Of a stretch of 64,000 nucleotides of DNA, positions 53,189-63,228 are shown piece by piece. The stretch spans positions 44,851 through 108,850 of the forward strand of contig NZ_PQSU01000032.1 in NCBI RefSeq assembly GCF_002920615.1. Direction: 5' to 3'. A model generated the notes under the pieces. That model searched no databases. It saw nothing but the letters and a program-made list of their open reading frames with translations, and was not told the origin of the DNA. The stretch comes from Streptomyces sp. Ru62. GTDB lineage: Bacteria; Actinomycetota; Actinomycetes; Streptomycetales; Streptomycetaceae. Both the position numbers and the translations under genes were made by a program. Each line of letters begins with the position of its first letter. Position 1 is the stretch's first letter.

Positions 53189-54868
53189 TCACCACCGTGG
53201 CTCGGCGGTCGCGTAGCCGGTCTGCGCCGGGGCCGGGCCCGGGCCGCCGCGCCGGACCTCGTGACCGGGGAGTCCGGCGCGCCCGAGCACCCAACTCCCG
53301 CCGTTCAGTGCCTTGGCGGCCTTCTTCAGCGGGGCCAGCTGTGCGGCGGCCTGGTGATGGTCGCGCACGCTGCCCGGACCGCAGACGACCGTCGCCACGG
53401 AGAGCGTGACCGGCCGCCCGCCCGCCGCCCAGGGAACGTCCAGCACGGCGGTGACCAGCGGATCGAGCGACTCCTCCTCCGCCAGCACCAGGAAGTCGTC
53501 TCCGCCGATGTGCCCCACGCGCGCGTGCTCCGCGACCGCCTGTTGGAGCGCGCGGCCCACCGCGCGGATCAGCTCGTCGCCCGCGGCGAACCCCGCACCG
53601 TCGTTGACCTGCTTGAAGTGGTCGATGTCGAGCCAGCTGAGGGCGAACGCCCGCCCGTCGGAGATCCGCCGGTCCACCTCGCTCACGATCACGTCCGAAC
53701 CGGGCAGCCGGGTCAGCGGATTGAGCCCGGCGGCCTCCTCCACCCGGCTCTCGGCCAGGGCCCGCACCAGATCCGCCAGCCGTACGACGCCGACGCACCG
53801 GCCGTGTCCGTCGACCACCGCCACGTCGTCGGAGGTCCGGTCCCGGCCGCCGACCGCCACCACGTCCAGCACCTGCCAGGCCGTCGCGTCGACGCCGACC
53901 GTGCGGGGCGCGTCGCCCAGTTTGAAGGCCGGCCGGTCGGCGTACAGGGCGTGCCCGTAGCGCCCCGACATCGACAGCAGGAAACGCGAACGGTGCACCG
54001 ACCGGACGGGCCTGCCGTACTGGTCCACCAGCAGTACACCGGAGACGTCGGGGGAACCGGTCAGCAGCGCCCGCACCTGTCCGGCCGAGGCGGTCAGCGG
54101 CAGGACGGCGGCCGGCCGTACGAACTCCCGGACCGAGGGTCCGGAGCGGGGCACGGTCGCGGCGCCGGGCCCCAGGGGCGGAACGTATACGTCCGCTGCG
54201 GGGATGCGGGCCGGCGGAGCGAACAGCTCGCCCTGGGCCAGCTGCGCACCGGCCGACAGCGCCGCCGCGCACTGGAGTTCCGTCTCCACTCCCTCCACCG
54301 CGACCAGGGCGCCCAGCCCCTCGCACAGCGTCCGCATCGCCCGCACCGCGGCCGGCCGCGCCAGCAGCGAGGCGTCGAGTTTGACCAGGTCGGGGGAGAG
54401 GTCGGTGAGCAGCCGGAGCGGAACGTCACCGTCCCCGATGCCGTCCGCGCTGATCCGGAACCCCTGCGCGCGCAGTGAGGCCACGGCCTCCAGCAGAGCC
54501 CGTTGTGGCACATGCGTGTACGGCGGGACGATGTCGAGCGTCACCTCCCAGGCCATGCGCCCCGCCGCGCGGACGGCCTCGTGCAGAGGTGTCAGACCGC
54601 CGAGGTCGGCGAGCGTGGCCGCGAACACGTTCAGGTGCAACGGCAGCAGGGTTTCCTTGCGGGCCGCGGCGCGGAGCGCCAACACGGTCAGCCTGCCGTC
54701 CAGTTCGGGATCCCGGCGGGCCTCGGCCAGGACGTCGCCGGCCTCCGGGCGGGCGAGTATCTCCAGTGCGGCGACCGCGCCCGTCCTCAGGTTGACCACC
54801 GGCTGGAAGGCGAAGCGGAGAGTATCCGTCCAGGAGTGCACGGGAGCATGATGGCGCTGCCCGCGCAC
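53189..54868 (-). CDS. EAL-CBS-GGDEF cyclic-di-GMP protein
   Basis: The protein has 559 residues and no transmembrane segment. The EAL domain (about 15-235) has EILAR (36-40), HLNVF, VKLDASLL and AVEGVET, but the DDFGTG loop reads ADGIGDG, so phosphodiesterase activity is uncertain. A CBS-like pair follows (about 265-380). The GGDEF domain (about 390-535) has IGGDDFLVL (454-462), a GGDDF variant compatible with cyclase activity. It probably makes or senses c-di-GMP, which controls development in Streptomyces. The GTG at 54866-54868 is taken as start; a GTG at 54842 is an alternative. Confidence 0.86.
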   Translation of the reverse strand: MRGQRHHAPVHSWTDTLRFAFQPVVNLRTGAVAALEILARPEAGDVLAEARRDPELDGRLTVLALRAAARKETLLPLHLNVFAATLADLGGLTPLHEAVRAAGRMAWEVTLDIVPPYTHVPQRALLEAVASLRAQGFRISADGIGDGDVPLRLLTDLSPDLVKLDASLLARPAAVRAMRTLCEGLGALVAVEGVETELQCAAALSAGAQLAQGELFAPPARIPAADVYVPPLGPGAATVPRSGPSVREFVRPAAVLPLTASAGQVRALLTGSPDVSGVLLVDQYGRPVRSVHRSRFLLSMSGRYGHALYADRPAFKLGDAPRTVGVDATAWQVLDVVAVGGRDRTSDDVAVVDGHGRCVGVVRLADLVRALAESRVEEAAGLNPLTRLPGSDVIVSEVDRRISDGRAFALSWLDIDHFKQVNDGAGFAAGDELIRAVGRALQQAVAEHARVGHIGGDDFLVLAEEESLDPLVTAVLDVPWAAGGRPVTLSVATVVCGPGSVRDHHQAAAQLAPLKKAAKALNGGSWVLGRAGLPGHEVRRGGPGPAPAQTGYATAEPRW

Positions 54869-55241
54869 GCCCAGGCGCAGTTCATGAGACGTTCACGCAG
54901 GATTCCGGGGTGATCACGGAGAGTGGACAGCCTCATCGGCTTCCTTGCCGGCGCAGGAGCCTCCAGCCTCCCTGTGGTCACCGCACGGCTATCACCGATG
55001 ACCGGTTCCCGGCACGGAGGCCGCTCTTCAAGGCTATCTGACGAGGTATCAGAAGTGTGCCACGGGCAACCGGAAATTGGGCAGGCCGATTCGGTGAACC
55101 GAACGGCGGCGCACGGCGTCGTGGTACACGAGGGGCGGCCGGGACCGACGGGGGTGATTCCGGCCGCCTCTTCCGGATCCGCTCGTTCCTGATGCCTCAC
55201 TAGCGGAACACGCCCCTCCCCTGATCGGATACAGTCCGCGC
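54869..55241. promoter_or_regulatory. Divergent control region with inverted repeats
   Basis: No gene was found in these 373 bases. Two inverted repeats stand out: TCTGA-N7-TCAGA (55037-55053) and TTCGGT-GA-ACCGAA (55090-55103). A -10-like TACAGT (55230-55235) ends six bases before the Nudix GTG, suggesting a leaderless transcript. Confidence 0.35.
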
Positions 55242-55778
55242 GTGTCCGAAACTCAGCAACCAACTGCCAACTCCGCGCCCGACTCCCACTGTTCGAGCTG
55301 CGGAGCGCCCTATGGAGAGGGCGTTTCCGGATGGCCGCGCACCTGCCCGTCCTGCGGCACCATCGCCTACCGCAATCCGCTGCCGGTCGCGATCGCTCTC
55401 CAGCCCGTGTACGACACCAAGGGCACGGCCCTGGTCGTCATCACCCGAACCGTCGCCCCCGCCCGCGGAGGCATCGCCCTGCCGGGCGGGTACATCGACG
55501 ACCGCGAGGACTGGAAACAGGCCGTCGTACGGGAACTCAGGGAGGAGACCGGAATCGAAGCAGCCGCCCGTGATGTGCGGCTCGTGGACGTCATGAGCTC
55601 ACCCGACGGGCACCTGCTGCTGTTCGGAGTGCTGCCGGAACGCCCGGCCGACGGACTGCCGCCCTCCGGTCCCACGGACGAGACCGAGGGCTGGCAGCTG
55701 CTGCGCAGGCCCGAGGAACTCGCCTTCCCGCTGCACACCGTGGCCGTCAAGGCTTGGTTCGAGGGCCGCTACGTCTGA
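55242..55778 (+). CDS. Nudix hydrolase with N-terminal zinc ribbon
   Basis: The protein has 178 residues. A zinc ribbon (CSSCGAPYGEG...TCPSCG) precedes a Nudix domain with the full box GGYIDDREDWKQAVVRELRE and ETGIEA. The layout resembles NADH pyrophosphatase-type or ADP-ribose-type enzymes that clear nucleotide diphosphate derivatives. The exact substrate cannot be read. The GTG start lacks a ribosome-binding site and lies six bases after TACAGT, which fits leaderless expression. It converges with the GH31 gene. Confidence 0.9.
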   Translation: MSETQQPTANSAPDSHCSSCGAPYGEGVSGWPRTCPSCGTIAYRNPLPVAIALQPVYDTKGTALVVITRTVAPARGGIALPGGYIDDREDWKQAVVRELREETGIEAAARDVRLVDVMSSPDGHLLLFGVLPERPADGLPPSGPTDETEGWQLLRRPEELAFPLHTVAVKAWFEGRYV

Positions 55779-55791
55779 GCCCGCGGCTCAG
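55775..55791. terminator. Short hairpin spanning both stop codons
   Basis: CTGAGCC (55775-55781) pairs with GGCTCAG (55785-55791) around CGC. The Nudix TGA and the convergent GH31 TGA lie in opposite arms. The stem is short, so terminator strength is uncertain. Confidence 0.4.
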
Positions 55792-58147
55792 CCGAGCCCG
55801 CGCACACGCACCGGGTAGGGCGGCGTCGCCACGCCGTCCTCCCGGTCCCGGGTGACCACCACCCGCCCGCCGTGCCGACGGACGACGTAGCGCTCGATCT
55901 CCGGTTCCTCCCACCCCTCGCCCGGGTCCGCCACGACCAGGCCGGCCCCGGTGCGTCCGCGCGCGGGCGCCCACACCTCCAGCTCCAGCCCGCCGTCGGC
56001 GCCACGCACGGGCAGCACCGCCCCCGCGCGCGCGAGCACCGGTGTGCGAGACAGCGGCGCGTCCACCAGGACCCGCCCCGGCCCCTCATGGACCTCCTCC
56101 GTCAGCGTGTCGTACCAGCGGCCCCGTGGCAGCCGCACCGCGCGCCGGCGGACACCGGGATCCAGGACGGGGGCCACCAGGAGGCCGTCGCCCAGCAGAA
56201 ACGTGTCCTCACAGTCACGCAGCGCCCGGTCCTCCGGTGCCCCCCACCACAGCGGCCGCACATACGGAGCGCCGGTCCGCCGGGCCAGATGCGCCAGCGT
56301 CAGGAAGTACGGGAGCAACCGCCGCCGTTCGAGCAACGCCACGCGCGCGTGCTCCAGCACCTCGGCACCGAACTCCCAGGGCTCCCGGCGCCCCGCCCGC
56401 AGGCTCGCGTGGGTGCGGAACAGCGGCAGATACGCGCCCAGCTGGAACCAGCGCAGATACAGCTCCGGCGACGGACTGCCGTCGAAACCGCCCACATCCG
56501 GGCCCGAGTACGGCACCCCGCACAGCCCCAGACCCATCACCAGCGACAACGACGCCCGCAGCCCCGGCCAGCCGGTCGCCACGTCCCCCGACCATGTGCC
56601 CCCGTACCGCTGCAGCCCCGCCCAGCCCGAGCGGGAGAACAGGAAGGGCCGCTCCTCCGGCGCCAGCTCGCGCAGCCCCTCATAGGCGGCCTGCGCCATG
56701 CACAGCGCGTACACGTTGTGCCCTTCCCGGTGGTCACCGCCGCGCCCTTCCAGGGCATGCCGGGCCGAACGCGGCAGCGTCGGCTCACCGAAGGCGCTGA
56801 ACGACGTCGGCTCGTTCATGTCGTGCCAGAACCCCGCGAAGCCCTGCTCCAGCCGCTCCTCGTACAGCCCGCCCCACCACGCACGCGCGCGTGCGTCCGT
56901 GAAGTCCGGGAAGACCGACTCGCCGGCCCACGCGACACCCCGCACCTTCCGGCCCTGCGCGTCCCGCACGAAGGCGTCCACGGCCGCGCCGCTCTCGTAC
57001 ACGGCACTGCCCGGCTCCGCCCGGACCGCCGGATCGACGATCGACACCAGCCGGATCCCGTCCCGGCGCAGCTCCTCCGCCAGCACCGGAAGCTTGGGAA
57101 AACGCTCCTGGTCGACCGTGAACACCTGATGGTCGTCATAGTGGTCGATGTCCAGGTGCACGGCGTCCAGCGGCAGCCCGCGCTCGTGATAGCCCGCGAC
57201 GATCCGGCGCACCTCCTGCTCGCTGCCGAATCCCCACCGCGCGTGCTGGTGGCCCAGCGCCCACGCCGGCGGCAGGGCGGGCGCACCGGTCAGCGAGGCC
57301 CACGTGTGCAGCACGCGCGCGGGAGTCCCCACCATCACCCAGCAGCGCAGTGGACCGCCGTCCATCCGCACCTCGCAGTGCCCCGCCCGGTCGTGCCCGG
57401 ACCCGGCACCCTCCTCGCCCTCCCGCAGGACCACCGCGCCGTCCCAAGTGGTGTCGTGGAACACCAGATGGGTGCCGGCATCCGCCACCACCAGCTGCAC
57501 CGGCATCGTCAGGTACAGCGGATCGTCGCCGGGTCCGAACGCCCGGCCGGGATCGGTGTTCCACAGCCGGTACCTGCCATCGCGCAGCCGGGGCCCGCCC
57601 GCGCGGCCGCCCAGGCCGAAGAACCGGGCGTCGGCGGCCACCTCCGACCGCAGCATCCACCGCGCCGTCCCCCCGCCGACCGGCTCCCACCAGCGCGGCG
57701 GCAGATCCCTCCGCAGCACCACCCCGCCCGGAGTGCACACCTCCACCGCGCCGTGCCGCGACACGACGACCGTCGCCCGCTCGGCCACCACGCGCCAGCC
57801 GCCGTCCTTGTCCGGCTCCAGCACCGCCCGCGGATCCGGCTCGGGACCGCTCCCCGCCAGCGCGTACGACGGCTGCGGACCAGCCCCGTCCACCCCCAGA
57901 AGACCGCTCCGTTCACCGCCACGACGATCCGCAGCTCCGAGCGGCCGAACCGGATCAGACCACCCCCGGGACCCGGCTCCGCGCCCCGCACCTGACCCGG
58001 CACCCGGGCCCGCTCGGGCCCCCGCCGCGGGAGCGCGGCGGCGTCGATACGCCTCCTGCGCCACGCCGCCCGTACGGTACGCAACCCCTGGGCCGCCCTG
58101 CCCGAACCGACCACACTCACCGAACGCACCAGGTCACGACCGTCCAT
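55788..58147 (-). CDS. GH31 alpha-glucosidase with apparent frameshift
   Basis: The main frame (55788 to about 57890) encodes a glycoside hydrolase family 31 enzyme. GFWHDMNEPTSFSAFGEP holds the nucleophile Asp, WSGDVATGWPGLR the acid/base Asp, and VPYSGPDVGGFDGSPSPELY the substrate-binding part. The natural N-terminus lies in another frame (MDGRDLVRSVSVVGS to NGAVFWGW, starting at 58147). The frames join only if one G is added near 57888-57893, where the minus strand reads GGGGGTGGACGGGG. Read alone, the main frame starts in low-complexity residues at 58064. This is either a true one-base deletion or a sequencing error. Confidence 0.85.
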
Positions 58148-58362
58148 GCTGCTCACCCTGCCACTGAGCGCCCCACGCGCGTGTGTCGTTCAACTGTCGT
58201 TCACCCGTGCCCGGACCACATCTTCATGACATGGACTGTGTGGAGCGCACCCTGGTGTAGAAGTCGATCACATGGCATCGTCCCTGTCAGCCGCGTCACG
58301 CGCACACCCCAGCCCGTGCGCGGACCGACGCACACGACGCGCACAGCCCGGGAGCCGCACCA

Positions 58363-60330
58363 ATGTCGACCGCGAACCCCCAGCCGCTCTGGCAGCCCGA
58401 TCCCCAGCGGATCGCCCAGGCCCGCATCACCCGGTTCCAGGCATGGGCCGCCGAACACCACGGCGCCCCCGCCGAGGGCGGGTACCCGGCCCTGCACCGG
58501 TGGTCCGTCGACCAGCTGGACACCTTCTGGAAAGCCGTCACCGAGTGGTTCGACGTACGGTTCTCCACGCCCTACGCGCGCGTGCTCGGCGACCGGACCA
58601 TGCCCGGCGCCCAATGGTTCCCCGGAGCCACCCTCAACTACGCCGAACACGCCCTGCGCGCCGCGGCCGACCGCGCGGACGAACCCGCCCTCCTGTACGT
58701 GGACGAGACGCACGAGCCGCGCCCGGTGAGCTGGTCCGCGCTGCGCCGCCAGGTCGGCTCCCTCGCCGCCGAACTCCGCGCCCTCGGCGTCCGCCCCGGC
58801 GACCGGGTCAGCGGCTACCTCCCCAACATCCCCCAGGCCGTCGTCGCCCTCCTCGCCACCGCCGCCGTCGGCGCCGTCTGGACCTCCTGCGCCCCCGACT
58901 TCGGCGCCCGCAGCGTCCTCGACCGCTTCCAGCAGGTCCAACCCGTCGTCCTGTTCACCGTCGACGGCTACCGCTACGGCGGCAAGGAGCACGACCGCCG
59001 CGAGGTCGTCGCCGAGCTGCGCCGCGAGCTGCCCACCCTGCGCGCCGTCGTCCACATCCCCCTGCTCGGCACCGAGCCCCCCGAGGGAGCCCTGGAGTGG
59101 TCCGCGCTGACCGCCGGGGACACCGAGCCGGTCTTCGAGCAGGTCCCGTTCGACCACCCGCTGTGGGTGCTCTACTCCTCCGGCACCACCGGCCTGCCGA
59201 AGGCCATCGTCCAGTCGCAGGGCGGCATCCTGGTCGAACACCTCAAGCAACTCGGCCTGCACTGCGACCTCGGCCCCGAGGACCGTTTCTTCTGGTACAC
59301 CTCGACCGGCTGGATGATGTGGAACTTCCTCGTCTCCGGCCTGCTCACGGGCACCACGGTCGTCCTGTACGACGGCAACCCCGGCTACCCGGACACGGGC
59401 GCGCAGTGGCGCGTCGCCGAACGCACCGGAGCCACTCTCTACGGCACCTCGGCCGCCTACGTCATGGCCTGCCGCAAAGCCGGCGTCCACCCCGCACGCG
59501 ACTACGACCTGTCCACAGTGAAGTGCGTCGCCACCACCGGCTCCCCCCTGCCGCCCGACGGCTTCCGCTGGCTGCACGACGAGGTCCGCGACGACCTGTG
59601 GATCGCCTCCGTCAGCGGCGGCACCGACGTCTGCTCCTGCTTCGCCGGCGCCGTACCCACCCTCCCGGTGTACACCGGGGAACTCCAGGCACCCGGCCTC
59701 GGCACCGACCTGCAGTCCTGGGACCCCAGCGGCACCCCCCTCATCGACGAAGTCGGCGAACTCGTCGTCACCAACCCCATGCCGTCCATGCCGATCCACT
59801 TCTGGAACGACCCCGACGGCAGCCGCTACCACGACAGCTACTTCGACACCTACCCCGGCGTCTGGCGGCACGGCGACTGGATCACCGTCACCTCCCGCGG
59901 GACCGTGATCATCCACGGCCGCTCCGACTCCACCCTCAACCGGCAGGGCGTGCGCATGGGCTCGGCCGACATCTACGAGGTCGTCGAGCGCCTGCCCGAG
60001 ATCAAGGAATCCCTGGTCATCGGCATCGAGCAGCCCGACGGCGGCTACTGGATGCCGCTGTTCGTGCACCTGGCACCGGGCGCCGTCCTGGACGAGGCCC
60101 TCCTGAACCGCATCAAGCAGGCCATCCGCGAGCAGCTCTCCCCACGACACATCCCCGACGAGATCATCGAGGTCCCCGGCGTCCCGCACACCCTCACGGG
60201 CAAACGCATCGAGGTCCCGGTCAAGCGCCTGCTGCAGGGCACCCCACTGGACAAGGCGGTGAACCCCGGCTCCATCGACGACCTCGCCCTGCTCGGCTTC
60301 TACGAGGAGCTCGCCCGCAAGCGCGCCTGA
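58363..60330 (+). CDS. aacS: Acetoacetyl-CoA synthetase
   Basis: This 655-residue ANL-family enzyme matches acetoacetate-CoA ligase. The N-terminal motif FPGATLNYAEHALRA is typical of the family. LYSSGTTGLPKAIVQ is the P-loop, and YTSTGWMMWNFLVSGL and GGTDVCSCFAG form the acyl pocket. GRSDSTLNRQGVRMG and TLTGKRIEVPVKRLL with the catalytic Lys complete the fold. It activates acetoacetate with ATP and CoA, useful in ketone-body or leucine catabolism. GGGAG lies eight bases before the ATG. The 215-base gap to the divergent GH31 gene shows no clear operator. Confidence 0.94.
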   Translation: MSTANPQPLWQPDPQRIAQARITRFQAWAAEHHGAPAEGGYPALHRWSVDQLDTFWKAVTEWFDVRFSTPYARVLGDRTMPGAQWFPGATLNYAEHALRAAADRADEPALLYVDETHEPRPVSWSALRRQVGSLAAELRALGVRPGDRVSGYLPNIPQAVVALLATAAVGAVWTSCAPDFGARSVLDRFQQVQPVVLFTVDGYRYGGKEHDRREVVAELRRELPTLRAVVHIPLLGTEPPEGALEWSALTAGDTEPVFEQVPFDHPLWVLYSSGTTGLPKAIVQSQGGILVEHLKQLGLHCDLGPEDRFFWYTSTGWMMWNFLVSGLLTGTTVVLYDGNPGYPDTGAQWRVAERTGATLYGTSAAYVMACRKAGVHPARDYDLSTVKCVATTGSPLPPDGFRWLHDEVRDDLWIASVSGGTDVCSCFAGAVPTLPVYTGELQAPGLGTDLQSWDPSGTPLIDEVGELVVTNPMPSMPIHFWNDPDGSRYHDSYFDTYPGVWRHGDWITVTSRGTVIIHGRSDSTLNRQGVRMGSADIYEVVERLPEIKESLVIGIEQPDGGYWMPLFVHLAPGAVLDEALLNRIKQAIREQLSPRHIPDEIIEVPGVPHTLTGKRIEVPVKRLLQGTPLDKAVNPGSIDDLALLGFYEELARKRA

Positions 60331-60493
60331 CCCCCGGACGATCACCCTCCGCATCCGGGCCGCTGTGCGGCCCAAGCGATGTGACCTGCGCGGACGACCT
60401 CGCCACCCGACCGTGACCACCGGCGGCACCGCCATTGTCAGTGCCGCCGGTTACGGTAAGTGAGCATTGATCGACCGCGCACTGGGGGAATTC

Positions 60494-61387
60494 ATGGCGC
60501 ACACCGACCACCAGACCATGCGGCGCGTCCTGCGCCGCGAGATCGCCGGCACCATCGGCGTACTCACCGACGACCACGACTTCCGCGCCATGCGGCGCTA
60601 CCGCAGCTTCACCTTCGACGACCACACCACCTACCTCCGGCAACTGGAGGCCGTCCTCCAGGCCCGCGCCGCACAGGGCGACCACACCACCCTCGCCCTG
60701 TTCGACCCCGAGGACTACGCCGCGTACTGCGCGGACACCGGCCTCGACCCGGATGCCCCGACCAGTCGGACCCGATTCACCGCGGAACTCGCGGCCACCG
60801 GCCCGACCATCCCCTACGACGGCCGCCCGCTCGCCGTCCTGCTGCCCGCCCTCGTGGACGAAGCCGTACGCCAGGCCACCTGGGAGTACGCCACCACCCT
60901 CCTGACCCGCCTCGGCCCCTGCCCGACCTGCGGCGAGGACATCGGCAGGGCAGCCTTCACCCGCGCCTCCGACCTCGTGGTCCGCATCCTCGACACCGCA
61001 CCACCCGGCGACCGGCACCTCGTCTGCACCGTCGCCGGACCCCCGGACACCCTCGTCGCCGTCCTCCACGGCGACCAGGACCCACATGGCGCGACCCGCC
61101 TGGACGAGGCCGAAGCCCTGGAATTCACCAGCGTCCTCGCCCTCGGCCTCGCGACCCGCAGCCCCGGCGGACTCGTCATCCGCGTCAGCACCGACGGAAC
61201 GGCCGACCGCGTCTACGGCTGGCGACTGCGCGGCGGCGCCCTCGAACCACTGACGGCATCCGAGGTGTTCGACGCCTACTGCACCGACGTCGAATCCGGC
61301 GAGCTGATCTCCCCGGAACCCGGCGTCGACTACCGCGAGCCGCCCGCCCTCGGAGAGGAGAGCACCACCCCGGGCCACCGCCACTGA
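60494..61387 (+). CDS. Hypothetical protein with CxxC
   Basis: This protein has about 297 residues and begins MAHTDHQTMRRVLRREIAGT after a GGGGGAA site; a TTG start at 60467 would add nine residues. It has an Asp/Tyr-rich middle (FDPEDYAAYCADTGLDPDAP) and a single CPTCG pair near residue 148 that could bind metal with other ligands. A C-terminal alpha/beta part ends in acidic residues. No membrane helix or known motif was recognised. It is monocistronic, between aacS and a bidirectional terminator. Confidence 0.7.
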   Translation: MAHTDHQTMRRVLRREIAGTIGVLTDDHDFRAMRRYRSFTFDDHTTYLRQLEAVLQARAAQGDHTTLALFDPEDYAAYCADTGLDPDAPTSRTRFTAELAATGPTIPYDGRPLAVLLPALVDEAVRQATWEYATTLLTRLGPCPTCGEDIGRAAFTRASDLVVRILDTAPPGDRHLVCTVAGPPDTLVAVLHGDQDPHGATRLDEAEALEFTSVLALGLATRSPGGLVIRVSTDGTADRVYGWRLRGGALEPLTASEVFDAYCTDVESGELISPEPGVDYREPPALGEESTTPGHRH

Positions 61388-61415
61388 GCCCCGCACACTC
61401 CGCGGCCCGAACGCA

Positions 61416-61451
61416 TCAGGGGCGCCCCACCCGAAGGCAGGACGCCCCTGA
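61416..61451. terminator. Bidirectional hairpin between hypothetical gene and ptsI
   Basis: TCAGGGGCG (61416-61424) pairs perfectly with CGCCCCTGA (61443-61451) around an 18-base loop. It lies between convergent gene ends. Confidence 0.75.
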
Positions 61452-61478
61452 ACCGACCACCAGCGGTGACCGGTACGG

Positions 61479-63149
61479 CTACTCGCCGGACAGCACAGCC
61501 TGAGCCGCGCTGCGCGCCTCCTCGGCACTGTCCGCCGCACGCGCCGCCGCCGCGGCCCGCTCACACTGCGCCAGCGTGTACTTCGCCAGCGTGGCACGCA
61601 CGTACGGGATCGACGCCGCACCCATGGACAGGGAGGTGACACCCAGACCGGTCAGCACACAGGCCAGCAGCGGATCCGACGCGGCCTCGCCGCACACCCC
61701 ACAGCTCTTGCCCTCGGCCGTGGCCGCCTCGGCGGACAGCGCGACCAGGTCGAGCAGCGCCGGCTGCCACGGGTCCTGCAGGCGCGACACCGCACCCACC
61801 TGCCGGTCCGCCGCGAACGTGTACTGCGCCAGGTCGTTGGTCCCCAGCGACAGGAACTCGACCTCCTGAAGAATCGAGCGCGCCCGCAGCGCGGCCGAGG
61901 GGATCTCGACCATGGCGCCGAACTTCGCCCGCAGCCCCGCCTCACGGCAGGCATCGGCAAAGGCCTTCGCGTCCCTGCGGTCCGCCACCATGGGCGCCAT
62001 GACCTCAAGGTAGACGGGCAGCCCCTCGGCGGCCTTCGCCAGCGCCGTCAGCTGAGTGCGCAGAACCTCGGGGTGGTCGAGCAGCGTCCGCAGCCCCCGC
62101 ACGCCGAGAGCCGGGTTCGGCTCGTCCGCCGGCGTCAGGAAGTCCAGTGGCTTGTCGGCCCCAGCATCCAGCACCCGCACGACCACACGGCTCTCGGGGA
62201 ACGCCTCCAGCACCTGCCGGTAGGCCTCCACCTGCTTCTCCTCGGAAGGAGCGTTCTTGCTGTCGTCCAGGAACAGGAACTCGGTACGGAACAGACCGAC
62301 ACCCTCGGCCCCCGCCTCGACGGCCGCCGGCACATCCGCCGGCCCGCCCACGTTGGCCAGAAGGGGCACCTTGTGCCCGTCCGCGGTCACCCCGGGACCC
62401 GTCGAAGCGGCCAGTGCGGCCTTGCGCGCGGCGGCTGCGGCCTCCAGCTCCGCCTTCTTCTCCTCGCTCGGGTTCACGAAGACATCGCCGGTGCTGCCGT
62501 CGACGGCGATCAGCGTGCCCTCGGCCAGCTCACCGGCACCGGGCAGCGCCACCACGGCCGGCACCCCCAGAGCCCTCGCCAGGATGGCGCTGTGACTGGT
62601 CGGACCGCCCTCCTCGGTCACGAAACCCAGCACCAGGGAGGGGTCCAGCAGCGCGGTGTCGGCCGGAGCGAGATCACGAGCCACGAGCACATAGGGCTCG
62701 TCACTGTCCGGGACACCCGGCATCGGCACGCCCAGCAGCCGGGCGACGATACGATTCCGCACGTCATCGAGGTCGGCCACGCGCCCGGCCAGGTACTCAC
62801 CGGCACCGGCCAGCAGCTCCCGGTACGCCGCGAAGGCGTCGTACACGGCACGCTCGGCGGTGCTGCCGACGGCGATCCGCCGGTCCACGTCGGCCATCAG
62901 CTCGGGGTCCTGCGCCATCATGGCCTGTGCCTCCAGCACGGCCTGTGCCTCGCCCCCCGCCAGATTGCCGCGCGCCATCAGATCGGCGGCCACGGCGTCC
63001 ACGGCCTGGCGGGCCCGTCCCTGCTCCCGCTCCGCGTCCTCGGCGGGAATCTGCTTGGCCGGCGGCTCCAGAACCGCCGTGCCCATGTGCCGTACCTCGC
63101 CGATCGCCACGCCATGGCTCACGCCGACGCCTCGCAGCGTTGTCTCCAT
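61479..63149 (-). CDS. ptsI: PTS enzyme I
   Basis: This 556-residue phosphoenolpyruvate-protein phosphotransferase has the phospho-histidine motif GGPTSHSAILARALG (His186) and LFRTEFLFLDD. VRVLDAGADKPLDFL, SLGTNDLAQYTFAADR and the cysteine motif CGVCGEAA complete the PEP site. It transfers phosphate from PEP to HPr, feeding sugar uptake (N-acetylglucosamine in Streptomyces). It lies 79 bases downstream of crr and shares its DasR-type operator. Confidence 0.97.
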   Translation of the reverse strand: METTLRGVGVSHGVAIGEVRHMGTAVLEPPAKQIPAEDAEREQGRARQAVDAVAADLMARGNLAGGEAQAVLEAQAMMAQDPELMADVDRRIAVGSTAERAVYDAFAAYRELLAGAGEYLAGRVADLDDVRNRIVARLLGVPMPGVPDSDEPYVLVARDLAPADTALLDPSLVLGFVTEEGGPTSHSAILARALGVPAVVALPGAGELAEGTLIAVDGSTGDVFVNPSEEKKAELEAAAAARKAALAASTGPGVTADGHKVPLLANVGGPADVPAAVEAGAEGVGLFRTEFLFLDDSKNAPSEEKQVEAYRQVLEAFPESRVVVRVLDAGADKPLDFLTPADEPNPALGVRGLRTLLDHPEVLRTQLTALAKAAEGLPVYLEVMAPMVADRRDAKAFADACREAGLRAKFGAMVEIPSAALRARSILQEVEFLSLGTNDLAQYTFAADRQVGAVSRLQDPWQPALLDLVALSAEAATAEGKSCGVCGEAASDPLLACVLTGLGVTSLSMGAASIPYVRATLAKYTLAQCERAAAAARAADSAEEARSAAQAVLSGE

Positions 63150-63228
63150 CTCACCCGTCTCCGGATAGTGCGGCGGGTCCCGCCGCCGCGGTGGTTGTCC
63201 TGTTCGCCGCCTTACGACGGCAGTGCTG

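Noticed and set aside
58201..60435. A 744-codon minus-strand frame
   Set aside because: It is antisense to acetoacetyl-CoA synthetase, whose motifs are unambiguous.
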